This document shows, piece by piece, positions 48,682-57,699 of a DNA stretch of 64,000 bases. The notes below the pieces were generated by a model, which saw nothing but the letters and a program-made list of their open reading frames with translations, made no database searches and was not told where the DNA came from. Source of the stretch: JADKAV01 sp963733395 (GTDB lineage Bacteria; Actinomycetota; Actinomycetes; S36-B12; UBA10799); contig CAVTCZ010000005.1 in the NCBI GenBank assembly GCA_963733395.1, forward strand, positions 438,400 through 502,399, written 5' to 3'. Every line of letters begins with the position of its first letter. Position 1 is the first letter of the stretch. Position numbers and translations under genes: made by a program.

Positions 48682-49130
48682 GGCGCACCCCCTTTGGGGA
48701 GCACCGGCCATCCGAACACGGGTGCCGACGCCACCCTCGTCGGCTACACCGTCCACGGTACGCCCCCCGCCACGGCCGGACAACAACCTACGGGTCTTCC
48801 AGGTCACTGATGTAGATGTGGCCGCGGGGGCTTGTCCGGGCTCGCAGTTGTGTGCATTGCGAGCGAGCATTGCCCACAGGTGCCCTGGCGAAGGCTGCCG
48901 CGTCATCGGCTGTGGCGTGCAGCAGCGGCCCGGTAGAGCGGACTCCAGGTCTCGGCTCCACCCGCGACCATGCGAGGTCGAGCGCTCGCAGGGGCTTGTG
49001 CGCGGGCGCGGAGGCGCGCATCGACCACTACACTCCAGAGGAACTGGGCCCGGGACTCGGCTCGGTCGTCGAAGACGGACCACGGATGACGCGACTACTC
49101 GGCATCCAGTGATGTCGAAGGAGAGCATGC
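48682..49130. other. Intergenic region with a 13E12-gene scar and possible gene remnant
   Basis: Near 48788 the minus strand carries the end of a 13E12-type gene (listed separately). Towards the sulfatase, the plus strand at about 49022-49112 reads HYTPEELGPGLGSVVED and GPRMTRLLGIQ then stop, which looks like the C-terminal end of a lost gene. The sulfatase ribosome-binding site (GAAGGAG) lies at the right edge. Nothing else is recognisable. Confidence 0.45.
48788..48836 (-). pseudogene. Scar of a third 13E12-family gene (C-terminal end only)
   Basis: The minus strand reads TSPRGHIYISDLEDP and then TAG, matching the last 16 codons of the two complete copies (TSPRGHIFHTSLDDP and TAG). The DNA is also similar (GATGTGGCCGCGGGGGCT is shared with the copy at 55917). 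The rest of the gene is gone, leaving a footprint of about 50 bases. Confidence 0.5.
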
Positions 49131-51482
49131 ATGACCCAGCGCGATGTCCTGCCGGTCCCGGACGAGCCCTACGACGGACCCGTGTACGAGGACGCGAAGG
49201 ACCCGCGGGCCCAGTACGCGCCGATCACGCCTCTGCGGCCCCCCGCGGGCGCGCCCAATGTGCTCGTGATTCTGCTCGATGACGTCGGGTTCGGCGCCGC
49301 AAGCGCCTTCGGCGGCCCGTGCGAAACGCCGACTGCCGAGCGGCTGGCCGGGCGGGGCCTGTCCTACACGCGGTTCCACACCACAGCCCTGTGCGCCCCC
49401 ACCCGACAGGCGTTGCTCACCGGGCGCAACCACCATGCCGTCGGGATGGGTGCCATCACCGAGATCGCCACGTCGGCGCCCGGTTACACATCGGTGCGGC
49501 CGCAGGCGGCGGCTCCTCTGGCCGAGGTGCTGCGGCTCAACGGCTACGCCACGGGGCAGTTCGGCAAGTGCCACGAGATCCCCGTGTGGCAAACCAGCCC
49601 GGTGGGGCCCTTCGACGCGTGGCCCACGGGTGGGGGTGGCTTCGAGCACTTCTACGGATTCCTGGGTGGCGAGACCAACCAGTTCGCGCCGGCGCTCTAT
49701 GAGGGCACCACACCCATCGAGCACGATGCCAGCGAGGACTACCACTTCACCGAGGACATGACCGACAAGGCGATCGCCTGGGTCCGCCAGTCATCTGCAC
49801 TGGCGCCCGATCGCCCGTTCTTCCTGTACTTCGCGCCGGGGGCGACCCACGCCCCGCACCACGTCCCCCTGGAGTGGGCCGAGAAGTATCGCGGGGTCTT
49901 CGACGACGGTTGGGATGCGCTGCGCGAGCGCACCTTCGCCCGGCAGAAGGAGTTGGGTGTCATCCCCGCCGATGCCGAGTTGACCGCGCGCCACGACGAG
50001 ATCCCCGCCTGGGACGACATGCCCGAGCAGTTGAAGCCCGTCCTGGCGCGGCAGATGGAGGTCTACGCGGCCTTCCTGGAACACACCGACCACCACATCG
50101 GCCGCCTGATCGACGCACTGGATGATCTCGGAACGCTGGACAACACGTTGGTCGTCTACATCATCGGCGACAACGGAGCGTCGGCGGAGGGGCACATCAA
50201 CGGCTCGTTCAACGAGTACTTGTTCTTCAACGGGGCGGCTGCTTTGGAGACGCCGGAGTTCCTTGCCTCCCGGATCGACCAACTCGGCACGGTCGAGGCG
50301 TACAACCACTTCTCGGTGGGCTGGGCGCACGCCATGGACACTCCGTACCAATGGACCAAGCAGGTCGCGTCCCACTGGGGTGGTGTGCGCAACGCTGCCG
50401 TCGTTCATTGGCCCGCCGGCATCCAGGCAACAGGCCAAGTGCGCAACCAGTTCCACCATGTCATCGACCTGGCCCCGACCATCCTCGACGCAGCGGGACT
50501 GCCGCACCCCAGCCAGGTCAATGGAGTGGCGCAGATGCCGCTGCACGGCGTGAGCATGCGCTACTCGTTCGATGCCGGCGATGCACCCGACCGTCATCAC
50601 ACGCAGTACTTCGAGATCGGTGGGAACCGGGGCGTCTACCGGGATGGCTGGACCGCGGTCACCAAGCACGCCACGCCCTGGATCGCCATGGCCGAACTGC
50701 CCGACTTCGTCGATGACGTGTGGGAGTTGTACGGCCCTGACGACTGGACGCAGGCCAACGACCTGTCGTCGCAGATGCCTGAGAAGCTGCACGAACTGCA
50801 GCAGGTGTTCCTGGACGAGGCCCGGAAGTACAACGTCCTGCCTCTCGACGATCGCCGGGTGGAGCGTTTCGACGCCTCCATCGCCGGGCGCCCGGAACTG
50901 GTGCAAGGCCGGTCCCAGGTCTTCTACGGCGGCATGGGGCGGTTGACCGAGGCGAGCGTCATCAACACGAAGAACGTGTCCCACGCGATCGCCGCCGACG
51001 TCGTGGTTCCCGAAGGTGGCGCCTCCGGTGTGGTCATCTCGCAGGGTGGGGCCTTCGGCGGTTGGAGCCTCTATCTCAAGGACGATGGCGTTCCTGCCTA
51101 CTGCTACAACCTGCTCGGGCTGCGATCCACCAAGGTGGTCGGCTCAACGCCCCTGTCGGCCGGGCGGCACCGCGTGACTGTGGTGTTCGACTACGACGGC
51201 GGCGGGCCCGGTCTTGGAGCCGATGTCCGACTGCTCGTCGATGGCGACGACGTCGGCAGCGGCAGGCTCGAACGCACGGTACCGCTGGTCTTCTCGCTCG
51301 ATGAGACCTGCGATATCGGACGCGACAGCGGCCTTCCGGTCAGTGATGACTACACCCCGGAATCGAGTGCCTTCACCGGTAGCGTCGATGTGGTGCGCAT
51401 CGATGTGGCCGAGGGTGCTGCCGACTTCAGTCACCTCATCGATCCCGAGCATCGGCTCGCGGTGGCCCTGGCACGTCAGTGA
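49131..51482 (+). CDS. Arylsulfatase
   Basis: The 783-residue protein is a formylglycine-dependent sulfatase. Metal-binding NVLVILLDDVGFG begins near residue 43. The modification site is LCAPTRQALLTGR with Cys88 in the CxPxR motif, followed by a GRNHH stretch. Residue DNG in YIIGDNGAS near 347 completes the metal site. It cleaves sulfate esters, releasing sulfate and alcohols; the true substrate is not known. Maturation needs a formylglycine-generating enzyme, which is not in this window. No signal peptide is visible, so it may be cytoplasmic or exported by another route. The ATG at 49131 has AAGGAG upstream. Confidence 0.93.
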   Translation: MTQRDVLPVPDEPYDGPVYEDAKDPRAQYAPITPLRPPAGAPNVLVILLDDVGFGAASAFGGPCETPTAERLAGRGLSYTRFHTTALCAPTRQALLTGRNHHAVGMGAITEIATSAPGYTSVRPQAAAPLAEVLRLNGYATGQFGKCHEIPVWQTSPVGPFDAWPTGGGGFEHFYGFLGGETNQFAPALYEGTTPIEHDASEDYHFTEDMTDKAIAWVRQSSALAPDRPFFLYFAPGATHAPHHVPLEWAEKYRGVFDDGWDALRERTFARQKELGVIPADAELTARHDEIPAWDDMPEQLKPVLARQMEVYAAFLEHTDHHIGRLIDALDDLGTLDNTLVVYIIGDNGASAEGHINGSFNEYLFFNGAAALETPEFLASRIDQLGTVEAYNHFSVGWAHAMDTPYQWTKQVASHWGGVRNAAVVHWPAGIQATGQVRNQFHHVIDLAPTILDAAGLPHPSQVNGVAQMPLHGVSMRYSFDAGDAPDRHHTQYFEIGGNRGVYRDGWTAVTKHATPWIAMAELPDFVDDVWELYGPDDWTQANDLSSQMPEKLHELQQVFLDEARKYNVLPLDDRRVERFDASIAGRPELVQGRSQVFYGGMGRLTEASVINTKNVSHAIAADVVVPEGGASGVVISQGGAFGGWSLYLKDDGVPAYCYNLLGLRSTKVVGSTPLSAGRHRVTVVFDYDGGGPGLGADVRLLVDGDDVGSGRLERTVPLVFSLDETCDIGRDSGLPVSDDYTPESSAFTGSVDVVRIDVAEGAADFSHLIDPEHRLAVALARQ

Positions 51483-51660
51483 TCCGTGGTATGGCCTTGC
51501 CCGGCGCCGATGACTCCCATGTCCAACTCCCTCGCGTGAATGGCGTCCCGATGTCGCTCTCTACCCGAGCGTCGATCTCGTAATCCGTCCGCGACATCAT
51601 CTCCTGCGTCGCCGTTCTCGCCGGTGACTCCATGCGGCCGTGTCAGCCGGTCGCGGCGCC

Positions 51661-51666
51661 TAGGAT
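51661..51666 (+). promoter_or_regulatory. Putative -10 box (TAGGAT) of glpD
   Basis: The hexamer ends 6 bases before the GTG at 51673, with no ribosome-binding site; a leaderless start is likely. Confidence 0.5.
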
Positions 51667-51672
51667 CGAGAT

Positions 51673-53337
51673 GTGGGACTGCGCGAATCTAACATCGACC
51701 AACTCGACGGCGGCATCTTCGACGTACTGATCGTCGGGGGTGGGATCAATGGCGCGGTGTCGGCGGCTGCCCTGGCCTCAAGAGGCGCCCGCGTGGCGGT
51801 GATCGATCGGGGGGATTTCGCGGCGTTCACCTCGATGCAGTCGAGCAACCTGGTGTGGGGTGGTTTCAAGTACCTCGAGAACTACGAGATCAAGCTTGTG
51901 CGGAACCTGTGCAAGTCCCGCAACCACCTGATCAAGGCCTATCCGCAGAACCTCAAGGAGATCAGGTTCATGGCGGCCTTGGATGAGAACTCGCCGTTCT
52001 CGCCCGTCTTCGCCGGTATGGGCGCGACCGCCTATTGGGTGATCGGCAACGGCTTCACCAAGCCACCCAAGGTGCTCAGTCGCGAGAAGATCGCACAGCG
52101 CGAGCCGATCGTGCGCACCGACAACCTGCTGGGCGGGATCGAGTACTCCGACGCCTACATCGTCGACAACGACTCCCGATTCGTGTTCGGCTTCATCCGC
52201 TCCGCCCTGAACTCCGGGGCCACCTGCGCCAACTACGTTTCCTTCGAGTCGGCCAGGCGGGTGGGTGACCGCTGGCACGTGCGGATGCGGGACACGGACA
52301 CCGGGGCGGAGTTCTCCGCCACTACGAAGATCATCATCAACGCCTCCGGGCCGTTCGTCGATCCGATCAATGCGGCGCACAGCGTCAGCACCAAGCACAA
52401 GATCGTGTTCTCCAAAGGCATCCACCTGATCGTGCCGCGACTGTCCAAGCAGCAGCGGGTGCTTGCATTCTTCGACGACACCCAGCGGCTGTTCTACGTG
52501 ATTCCCATGGGGACCCGTTCCATGATCGGGACGACCGACGAACGGGTCAGCGACCCGGTCACCGACGTCACCAACGAGGACCGCGACTTCCTGCTCAACC
52601 AGATCAACGAACGCCTCGACCTGGAGACGCCGTTGACTCCGCGCGACATCATCTCCACCCGCAGCGGGGTCCGGCCCTTGGTGGTGGAGACGGACAACAC
52701 CACGTCCGACCAGACGGATTGGACCTCACTGTCGCGCAAGCACGCGATCGAGGTCGATGCCGCACGCTCCTGGGTGACCGTCTTCGGCGGCAAGCTCACC
52801 GACTGCGTGAACATCGGGAACGAGGTCAGCGCCCTGGTCAAGAAACTCGGCGTCCCGCTGACCAAGGACAAGAAGTCCTGGTACGGCGAGCCGCCGAAGG
52901 CCACGCGCGAGGAGTTCCTGCGGCAGGCCCGGCTGATGGGACTGGATCACATCACGACCAGAGCGAGCTTCGAGACCCTCTCGACGCGTCTGTGGCGGCG
53001 GTACGGGCTGCGGGCCTTCGCCATGCTGGAGGCGCTGCGCGACGACCCCACCATGGCCGACGACATCATCGAGGACGCCGACTACGTGCGGGTGGAACTG
53101 TATTACGCCGCGAAGACCGAGATGATCACCAAGCTCGACGACTTCCTGCGCCGGCGCAGCAAGATCGCCCTGGTGCTCGACCACGACGAGGTCCGCGACG
53201 CCGACGGCATCCACGAGGCCTGTGAGCTGCTGTTCGGTGAGGACGCCCAACGCCGCTTCGACGAGTACTTCACTGAGGAGCGCAGGGAACAGTTGCAGGC
53301 CTACCGGCAGCCAAGCGAGTCCTTCCCCGAGGGCTGA
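51673..53337 (+). CDS. glpD: FAD-dependent glycerol-3-phosphate dehydrogenase
   Basis: The 554-residue flavoprotein has a GlpD/GlpA-type FAD site at the start (DVLIVGGGINGAVSAAALA, residues 17-35), a second Rossmann-edge motif (ASRGARVAVIDRGDF), the substrate-binding stretches RFVFGFIRSALNSGA and ATTKIIINASGP, and a C-terminal helical cap (about 400-554). It oxidises glycerol-3-phosphate to dihydroxyacetone phosphate and passes electrons to quinones at the membrane surface. Length is normal for the family. The GTG start follows a TAGGAT box. No glycerol kinase or facilitator lies nearby. Confidence 0.9.
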   Translation: MGLRESNIDQLDGGIFDVLIVGGGINGAVSAAALASRGARVAVIDRGDFAAFTSMQSSNLVWGGFKYLENYEIKLVRNLCKSRNHLIKAYPQNLKEIRFMAALDENSPFSPVFAGMGATAYWVIGNGFTKPPKVLSREKIAQREPIVRTDNLLGGIEYSDAYIVDNDSRFVFGFIRSALNSGATCANYVSFESARRVGDRWHVRMRDTDTGAEFSATTKIIINASGPFVDPINAAHSVSTKHKIVFSKGIHLIVPRLSKQQRVLAFFDDTQRLFYVIPMGTRSMIGTTDERVSDPVTDVTNEDRDFLLNQINERLDLETPLTPRDIISTRSGVRPLVVETDNTTSDQTDWTSLSRKHAIEVDAARSWVTVFGGKLTDCVNIGNEVSALVKKLGVPLTKDKKSWYGEPPKATREEFLRQARLMGLDHITTRASFETLSTRLWRRYGLRAFAMLEALRDDPTMADDIIEDADYVRVELYYAAKTEMITKLDDFLRRRSKIALVLDHDEVRDADGIHEACELLFGEDAQRRFDEYFTEERREQLQAYRQPSESFPEG

Positions 53338-53469
53338 TCGTCGATCGCGGCGGGGGCGCTGCGCCGGGCGTAGGGTCGTAGCCTCGGACCCCGCGGTGCT
53401 GCCAGGGTCGCACGGACACACGATTCTCCCGTTGCGTCATTCCGCCGGCAATGTCCGGTGGACGCGCCG

Positions 53470-54338
53470 TCAGGGCTGATCGGGATCGTAGTCGCGCGGG
53501 ACCACGATCATCGGAACCGGCAGGACCCGCATGAGCTTGGTCGCCGTTCGTCCGAGGAAGAGTCGTCTCGGTTGAGCCAGCCGGCTGGATCCGACCATCA
53601 CGATCTCGCTTCCGGAGAACTCCAGCGCGTTCACGGCCTCGACCAGCGTGCTGCCGTGTCCCACAACAGTGGTGACCGGGCACTCGGCGGGGAGCTCCTC
53701 AGCCGCCTTCTGCGCAATGGTCGAGATGTGGAGCTCTGCGAGTTCCCCCCACTCCTGGCGCCGCTCCTCGGATCCATCCTCGCCGAGCGCCACCAGCGAC
53801 ATGAGTCGCAGCGGGACCTTCCACTCGGCTGCTGCTTGAATCGCGAATCTCACGATGGCTTCGTGGCCTTCCCGAACCCCTGTGGCGCAGGTGATCCGGG
53901 TGATGGCCGGCTGGGCCTCGTATTCCGCAGGAGTGAGAGCCACGGGCACGGAGCGGAATGCAGCAGTGCGTCGGCGATGCTCCCGAGACGGACGTGATGC
54001 GATGTGCCGACCACGATCATGCCGGCGCCGCCGCCCTGACCGGACTCCTCCGCCTTCTCCATGAGGCCTTCGCTGATCGACTCCGCGTTCACCAGGTGCC
54101 CCTCGGCCGGCACGTCCGCCGGCACATGGGAGAGGCCGTCGGCCAGCCATTCGCCGGCCTGCTTGCGCAGTTCGGTGTTGTACGCGTGATCGGGTGAGTA
54201 CATGTGGAACGTCGGCGCGTCGTCCGGAAGCACCACGACCAGGTCGAGGCTGGCCCCCGATGACCGGGCCAAAGTGGACGCCAGGTTGATGCCGTCTATA
54301 CCGCGCTGCTGGGGCCCGTACCCGACGATGTACCTCAT
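53470..54338 (-). CDS. Tandem universal stress protein (one frameshift)
   Basis: About 289 residues when repaired: two universal-stress domains in a row. The first (about 1-130) starts RYIVGYGPQQRG and has the ATP-loop type motif GMIVVGTSHHVRLGSIADAL. The second (about 140-289) has EIVMVGSSRLAQPRRLFLGR and the ending VPMIVVPRDY, the typical G-2x-G-9x-G(S/T) nucleotide-binding pattern. The frame changes near 53959, where one missing base restores a continuous SAPVPVALTP reading. The gene is divergent from the APC permease (60 bases between starts), which suggests shared control. A TAGATT box lies 8 bases before the ATG. Confidence 0.82.
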
Positions 54339-54346
54339 AAATACGT

Positions 54347-54352
54347 AATCTA
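54347..54352 (-). promoter_or_regulatory. Putative -10 box (TAGATT) of the stress-protein gene
   Basis: It ends 8 bases before the ATG at 54338 on the minus strand, in an AT-rich stretch unusual for this region; it fits a leaderless start. Confidence 0.5.
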
Positions 54353-54398
54353 GCCGTCCGAAGCCCTATGTTGAGGCGGTGAGAGTAAGCGATACCGG

Positions 54399-55826
54399 AT
54401 GGAGTCCCACATGACCGCCGAAGGTACGACGAACGCCACGTCTGAAACCGGTAAGTCCTCCCACTTGGTGCGGACGCTGGGCTTGTGGGCGATCGTCGGT
54501 CTCGGACTGGGATACATGACTCCCACCGTGGTGTTCGACACCTTCGGAATCGTGTCGGAAGAGACCGGTGGTGTCGTCCCAACCTCCTACCTCATGGCTC
54601 TCGTGGTGATGCTGTTCACGGCGATCAGTTACGGACGGATGACCCGCGTCTTCCCCTCCGCCGGCTCGGCCTACACGTACACCTCGGCGACCATGAGCCC
54701 GAACCTGGGATTCCTGATCGGCTGGGCGGCACTGCTGGACTACCTGCTGCTTCCCCTGGTCAATGCGCTCATCATCCGCAGTTACATGTACTCGTTCTTC
54801 CCGGAGGCACCGGCCTGGATCTGGGTGGTCGTCTACGTTGCCGTGATCACCACCATGTGTCTGGTCAGCATGACCAACACGTCACGGGTGAACATGGTGC
54901 TGGTCACATTCTGCGTCGTCCTGATCGGGGTCTTCTTCCTCCTGTCGATCAGGGCCTTGATGAACGGGGTGGGCAACGGCACCATCTTCTCGATGGACCC
55001 GGCCTGGCACGGGGGCGTTGATCTGGGACTGGTGATCACGGGTGCGACGATCGTGGCCTTCTCCTTCATCGGGTTCGACGCGATCACCATGTACACCGAG
55101 GAGGCGAAGGAGCCGTCCCTGGTGCCTAGAGCCATCATGCTGGCGCTGCTGATCGGCGGTGGGATCTTCTTCGCCGCCGCGTGGTTCACGCAGTCGATGT
55201 TCCCGGATGTCTCCAACTTCAGCCAGGAATCCCTTGAGAACAGCGCCCTGCCGGAGATCGCCTACAACGTCGGCGGGCAGGCGTTTAAAATCCTGCTGAC
55301 CTCGGCGGCATTCGCAGCCACGATGGCCTCCAGCCTCGCGTCCCACTCCTCGGTCTCACGGTTGCTCTACGTCATGGGACGCAACGGCCGCGGCCCGGCC
55401 TCCCGCTTCTTCGGATACGTGCATCCGACCTTCCGCACGCCGGCATATGCCATCGTCTTCGTGGGTCTGGTCTCGCTGCTCGCGATCTCGTTCAACCTGG
55501 ACTTCGTCGCCTCGCTGATCAACTTCGGGGCCCTGATCGCGTTCACCTTCGTCAACCTGACAGTGATCGTCTACTTCGCCTACCGCCAACGCGAGATCCA
55601 CAGCGCACGCGACATCTTCCGGAACCTCGTGCTACCGGGGATCGGAGTGGCGCTCACCGTGCTGCTGTGGGTCTACCTGTCGGCCGAGTCCACCCGGTAC
55701 GGCATGATCTGGTTCGCCATCGGGGTCGTCGTCCTTCTGTGGATCACGCGGTTCTTGCGCAAGCCTTTGACCATCAACATGGGCGAGGACTTGGCTGAGG
55801 AGCCAGTGCAACCGAAGGTCGAGTAG
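54399..55826 (+). CDS. APC-superfamily amino-acid/polyamine permease
   Basis: The 475-residue protein has 12 hydrophobic segments and the APC family start (residues 25-45, LGLWAIVGLGLGYMTPTVVF), a FSFIGFDAITMYTEEAKEP motif near residue 225, and a C-terminal pair of helices with a charged tail. Together with the divergent universal-stress gene it is similar in layout to PuuP/AgcS-type transporters. It would import amino acids or polyamines with protons; the substrate is not known. The ATG at 54399 is used; MTAEGT at codon 5 is an alternative. Confidence 0.9.
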   Translation: MESHMTAEGTTNATSETGKSSHLVRTLGLWAIVGLGLGYMTPTVVFDTFGIVSEETGGVVPTSYLMALVVMLFTAISYGRMTRVFPSAGSAYTYTSATMSPNLGFLIGWAALLDYLLLPLVNALIIRSYMYSFFPEAPAWIWVVVYVAVITTMCLVSMTNTSRVNMVLVTFCVVLIGVFFLLSIRALMNGVGNGTIFSMDPAWHGGVDLGLVITGATIVAFSFIGFDAITMYTEEAKEPSLVPRAIMLALLIGGGIFFAAAWFTQSMFPDVSNFSQESLENSALPEIAYNVGGQAFKILLTSAAFAATMASSLASHSSVSRLLYVMGRNGRGPASRFFGYVHPTFRTPAYAIVFVGLVSLLAISFNLDFVASLINFGALIAFTFVNLTVIVYFAYRQREIHSARDIFRNLVLPGIGVALTVLLWVYLSAESTRYGMIWFAIGVVVLLWITRFLRKPLTINMGEDLAEEPVQPKVE

Positions 55827-55916
55827 CCGGCGCGTACGACCGACGCCGGTGTCCCGATCGGTCGGGGCTGTCGGGATGGGTGCGGTTCGTGCCGCCTGGG
55901 TGGCGGCGGGTGCGGA

Positions 55917-57020
55917 CTACGGGTCGTCGAGGCTGGTGTGGAAGATGTGGCCGCGGGGGCTGGTCCATTCCAGGGTGGCGCCGGGGTGCATGCGGACGGT
56001 CCAGCCGGTGTGGGTTTTCAGCCGGTGGTGGTAGCGGCACAGCGCGGCCAGGTTGGATTCCTGGGTGGGTCTGCCGGCGGGGTGGGGGATCACGTGGTCC
56101 AGGTCGCAATGCATCGCGGGCCGGCGGCAGCCGGGGAACCGGCAGTGCCGGTCGCGGGCGCGCACCCAGCGGGCCAGCCCGGCCGCGGGCCGGTAGCCGC
56201 GCGACGGGGGCGGCGCGGTGAGGTCGATCAGCTGGGCGTGCTGGCACAGGTCCGCGGTGTGGTGGGGGCTGAGCGGGCCGTGGCCGGCCAGTTCCGGGCC
56301 GCCGGGGGTGAGCAGCACCTGCACCGGGACCGGCTGGCCCAGGTCCAGCCCGGTCAGGCGGGCCACGAGCAGGTCGGCGCGGGCCGGGTCGATGCCGCCT
56401 TCGATGTTCGCGGCGCCGGCGACCAGCGCGTTCCAGCAGGCCTGCGCCTCCTCGGCGGACAGGTAGGCGCCGAGGGTGGCCATGCCGTCGGTGTCCGGGG
56501 TGATCCACACCCGCCGGGCCCGGACCGCTTTCTTCCGGCGGCGCTGCACCGCGGCCGGGTCGATCGCGGCGACCCGGCGGGCCAGCCAGGCCCGCACCTG
56601 GGCGCGGGTATGCCCAGACGCGTAGCCGATCGCCTGGTCGGCCAGCCGCACCCGCACGCCCGGGTCCAGTTCGCAGGTGCCATAGGCGATCTCCTGGGCC
56701 TTGGGCAGATCCAGCCGGCCGGTGCGTAAGGCGGCCAGCACACCGGGCAGTTCGGTGCACAGGGCCTGGGCCAGGTCCACCCGGGCGGCGGCGGCACCGG
56801 TGGACCAGTGCAGGCTGGTGGCGATCTCGGCCGGGGCCGGGTCGACCAGCCGGCCGGTCGGGTCCAGCAACGCCGGCTGCTCGCAGGCGACCTGCTCCAC
56901 GGCCTCCAGCTGGCGGGCATGCGCCCAGGCGATCACCGACTCCGCGGCCGCAGCCACCTCCAGCGGGTCGGCGGCAGGCAGCAGCATCACCTCGACCGCC
57001 GCCACCACCAACTCCTCCAT
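55917..57020 (-). CDS. 13E12-repeat family protein (DUF222-HNH endonuclease), copy 2, intact
   Basis: The 367-residue protein has a DUF222 N-terminal part (about 1-250) and a C-terminal HNH nuclease: CRFPGCRRPAMHCDLDHVI near residue 297, then NLAALCRYHHRLKTHTGW near 327. The two Cys of the first motif, the DH pair and the HH of the second motif make a complete zinc-stabilised HNH site. Genes of this family are the repeated 13E12 elements of actinobacterial genomes, thought to spread by homing-like copying or recombination. Copy 1 (33919-35022) is closely similar and frameshifted; a third, nearly erased copy lies at 48788. A TAGCGT box 7 bases before the ATG and a weak hairpin after the stop are shared with copy 1. 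Confidence 0.88.
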   Translation of the reverse strand: MEELVVAAVEVMLLPAADPLEVAAAAESVIAWAHARQLEAVEQVACEQPALLDPTGRLVDPAPAEIATSLHWSTGAAAARVDLAQALCTELPGVLAALRTGRLDLPKAQEIAYGTCELDPGVRVRLADQAIGYASGHTRAQVRAWLARRVAAIDPAAVQRRRKKAVRARRVWITPDTDGMATLGAYLSAEEAQACWNALVAGAANIEGGIDPARADLLVARLTGLDLGQPVPVQVLLTPGGPELAGHGPLSPHHTADLCQHAQLIDLTAPPPSRGYRPAAGLARWVRARDRHCRFPGCRRPAMHCDLDHVIPHPAGRPTQESNLAALCRYHHRLKTHTGWTVRMHPGATLEWTSPRGHIFHTSLDDP

Positions 57021-57027
57021 ACCCCCC

Positions 57028-57033
57028 ACGCTA
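57028..57033 (-). promoter_or_regulatory. Putative -10 box (TAGCGT) of 13E12 copy 2
   Basis: It ends 7 bases before the ATG at 57020; the same box sits at the same distance in front of copy 1, which supports it being functional. Confidence 0.5.
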
Positions 57034-57158
57034 CGAAGAGGGGTACGACATTTCTGACCCACCCGCAGCACCCTGGGGACAACCCCGGCGGGGCACCTCG
57101 CCCGCCCTGGTCGGTGTGCAATCACGACCCACGGCCGCTGTTCACGTCGGGTTGAGAC

Positions 57159-57265
57159 ATGCCACGATCCTGAATGTCGATGACGACGTTCTGTGCGCGG
57201 CGAGGCAGTGGGCAGCCGTCGAGGGGTCTCCGACGGATTCGACCGCTCCGGTTGGTAGGCAGTGA
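57159..57265 (+). pseudogene. Dead vapB antitoxin remnant
   Basis: The plus strand carries a decayed copy of the antitoxin gene found at 59519: ILNVDDDVLCAARQWAAVEG aligns with TLNVDDDVLLAARQRAAVEG of the intact gene, and about 50 of 70 DNA positions agree. The ATG at 57159 is followed at once by a stop in that frame, and after residue 22 the frame loses similarity and stops at 57265. There is no toxin gene with it. Confidence 0.7.
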
Positions 57266-57309
57266 CTCCCCGCACGCGCGCACCGGCTACACCGGCAGGT
57301 GACTGCTCC

Positions 57310-57699
57310 TCACGCTGCGGTCAGGTCGGTCCTGGCGAAGTCATCCCCGACGAACAGCAGTGGGGCCTGATGGGTGATGGCCGCGGCGTAGGACATGCAG
57401 TCGCCGTAGTTGAGGTTCGCGGGGTGTCGCCCGCGTCCGAACCGGCGCCAGGCCTCAGCGGCCACGTGCGCCTGCTCGGCGGTGAACGCCACCACGTCGA
57501 TCTCGGCAGCACGCATCGCAGCCTGCAGATTCAGCACGCCGCGGGGACCCAGTCGGGCCTCGGCGACGATGCTCGCCTCCAAGAATGTGGGAGCGCCAAT
57601 AAGTGTTCGGGGCGAGTTCTCGAGTGCGTCCGCCACACGTTCGGACTCAGGCTCGCCCAGCAGGAGGCAGAGCAGTGCCGAGGAGTCGACCACCATCAT
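57310..57699 (-). CDS. vapC: VapC-type PIN-domain toxin (module 1)
   Basis: The 129-residue PIN protein has the acidic metal site of VapC: Asp near residue 5 in MVVDSSALL, Glu in FLEASIVAEA near residue 41, Asp in NYGDCMSYAAA near residue 99 and a final Asp in LLFVGDDFARTD near residue 119. Such toxins cut RNA (tRNA or rRNA) when freed from the antitoxin. The start overlaps the antitoxin stop by four bases (ATGATG over CCATGA), the usual coupling. The order antitoxin then toxin is normal. Confidence 0.9.
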   Translation of the reverse strand: MMVVDSSALLCLLLGEPESERVADALENSPRTLIGAPTFLEASIVAEARLGPRGVLNLQAAMRAAEIDVVAFTAEQAHVAAEAWRRFGRGRHPANLNYGDCMSYAAAITHQAPLLFVGDDFARTDLTAA

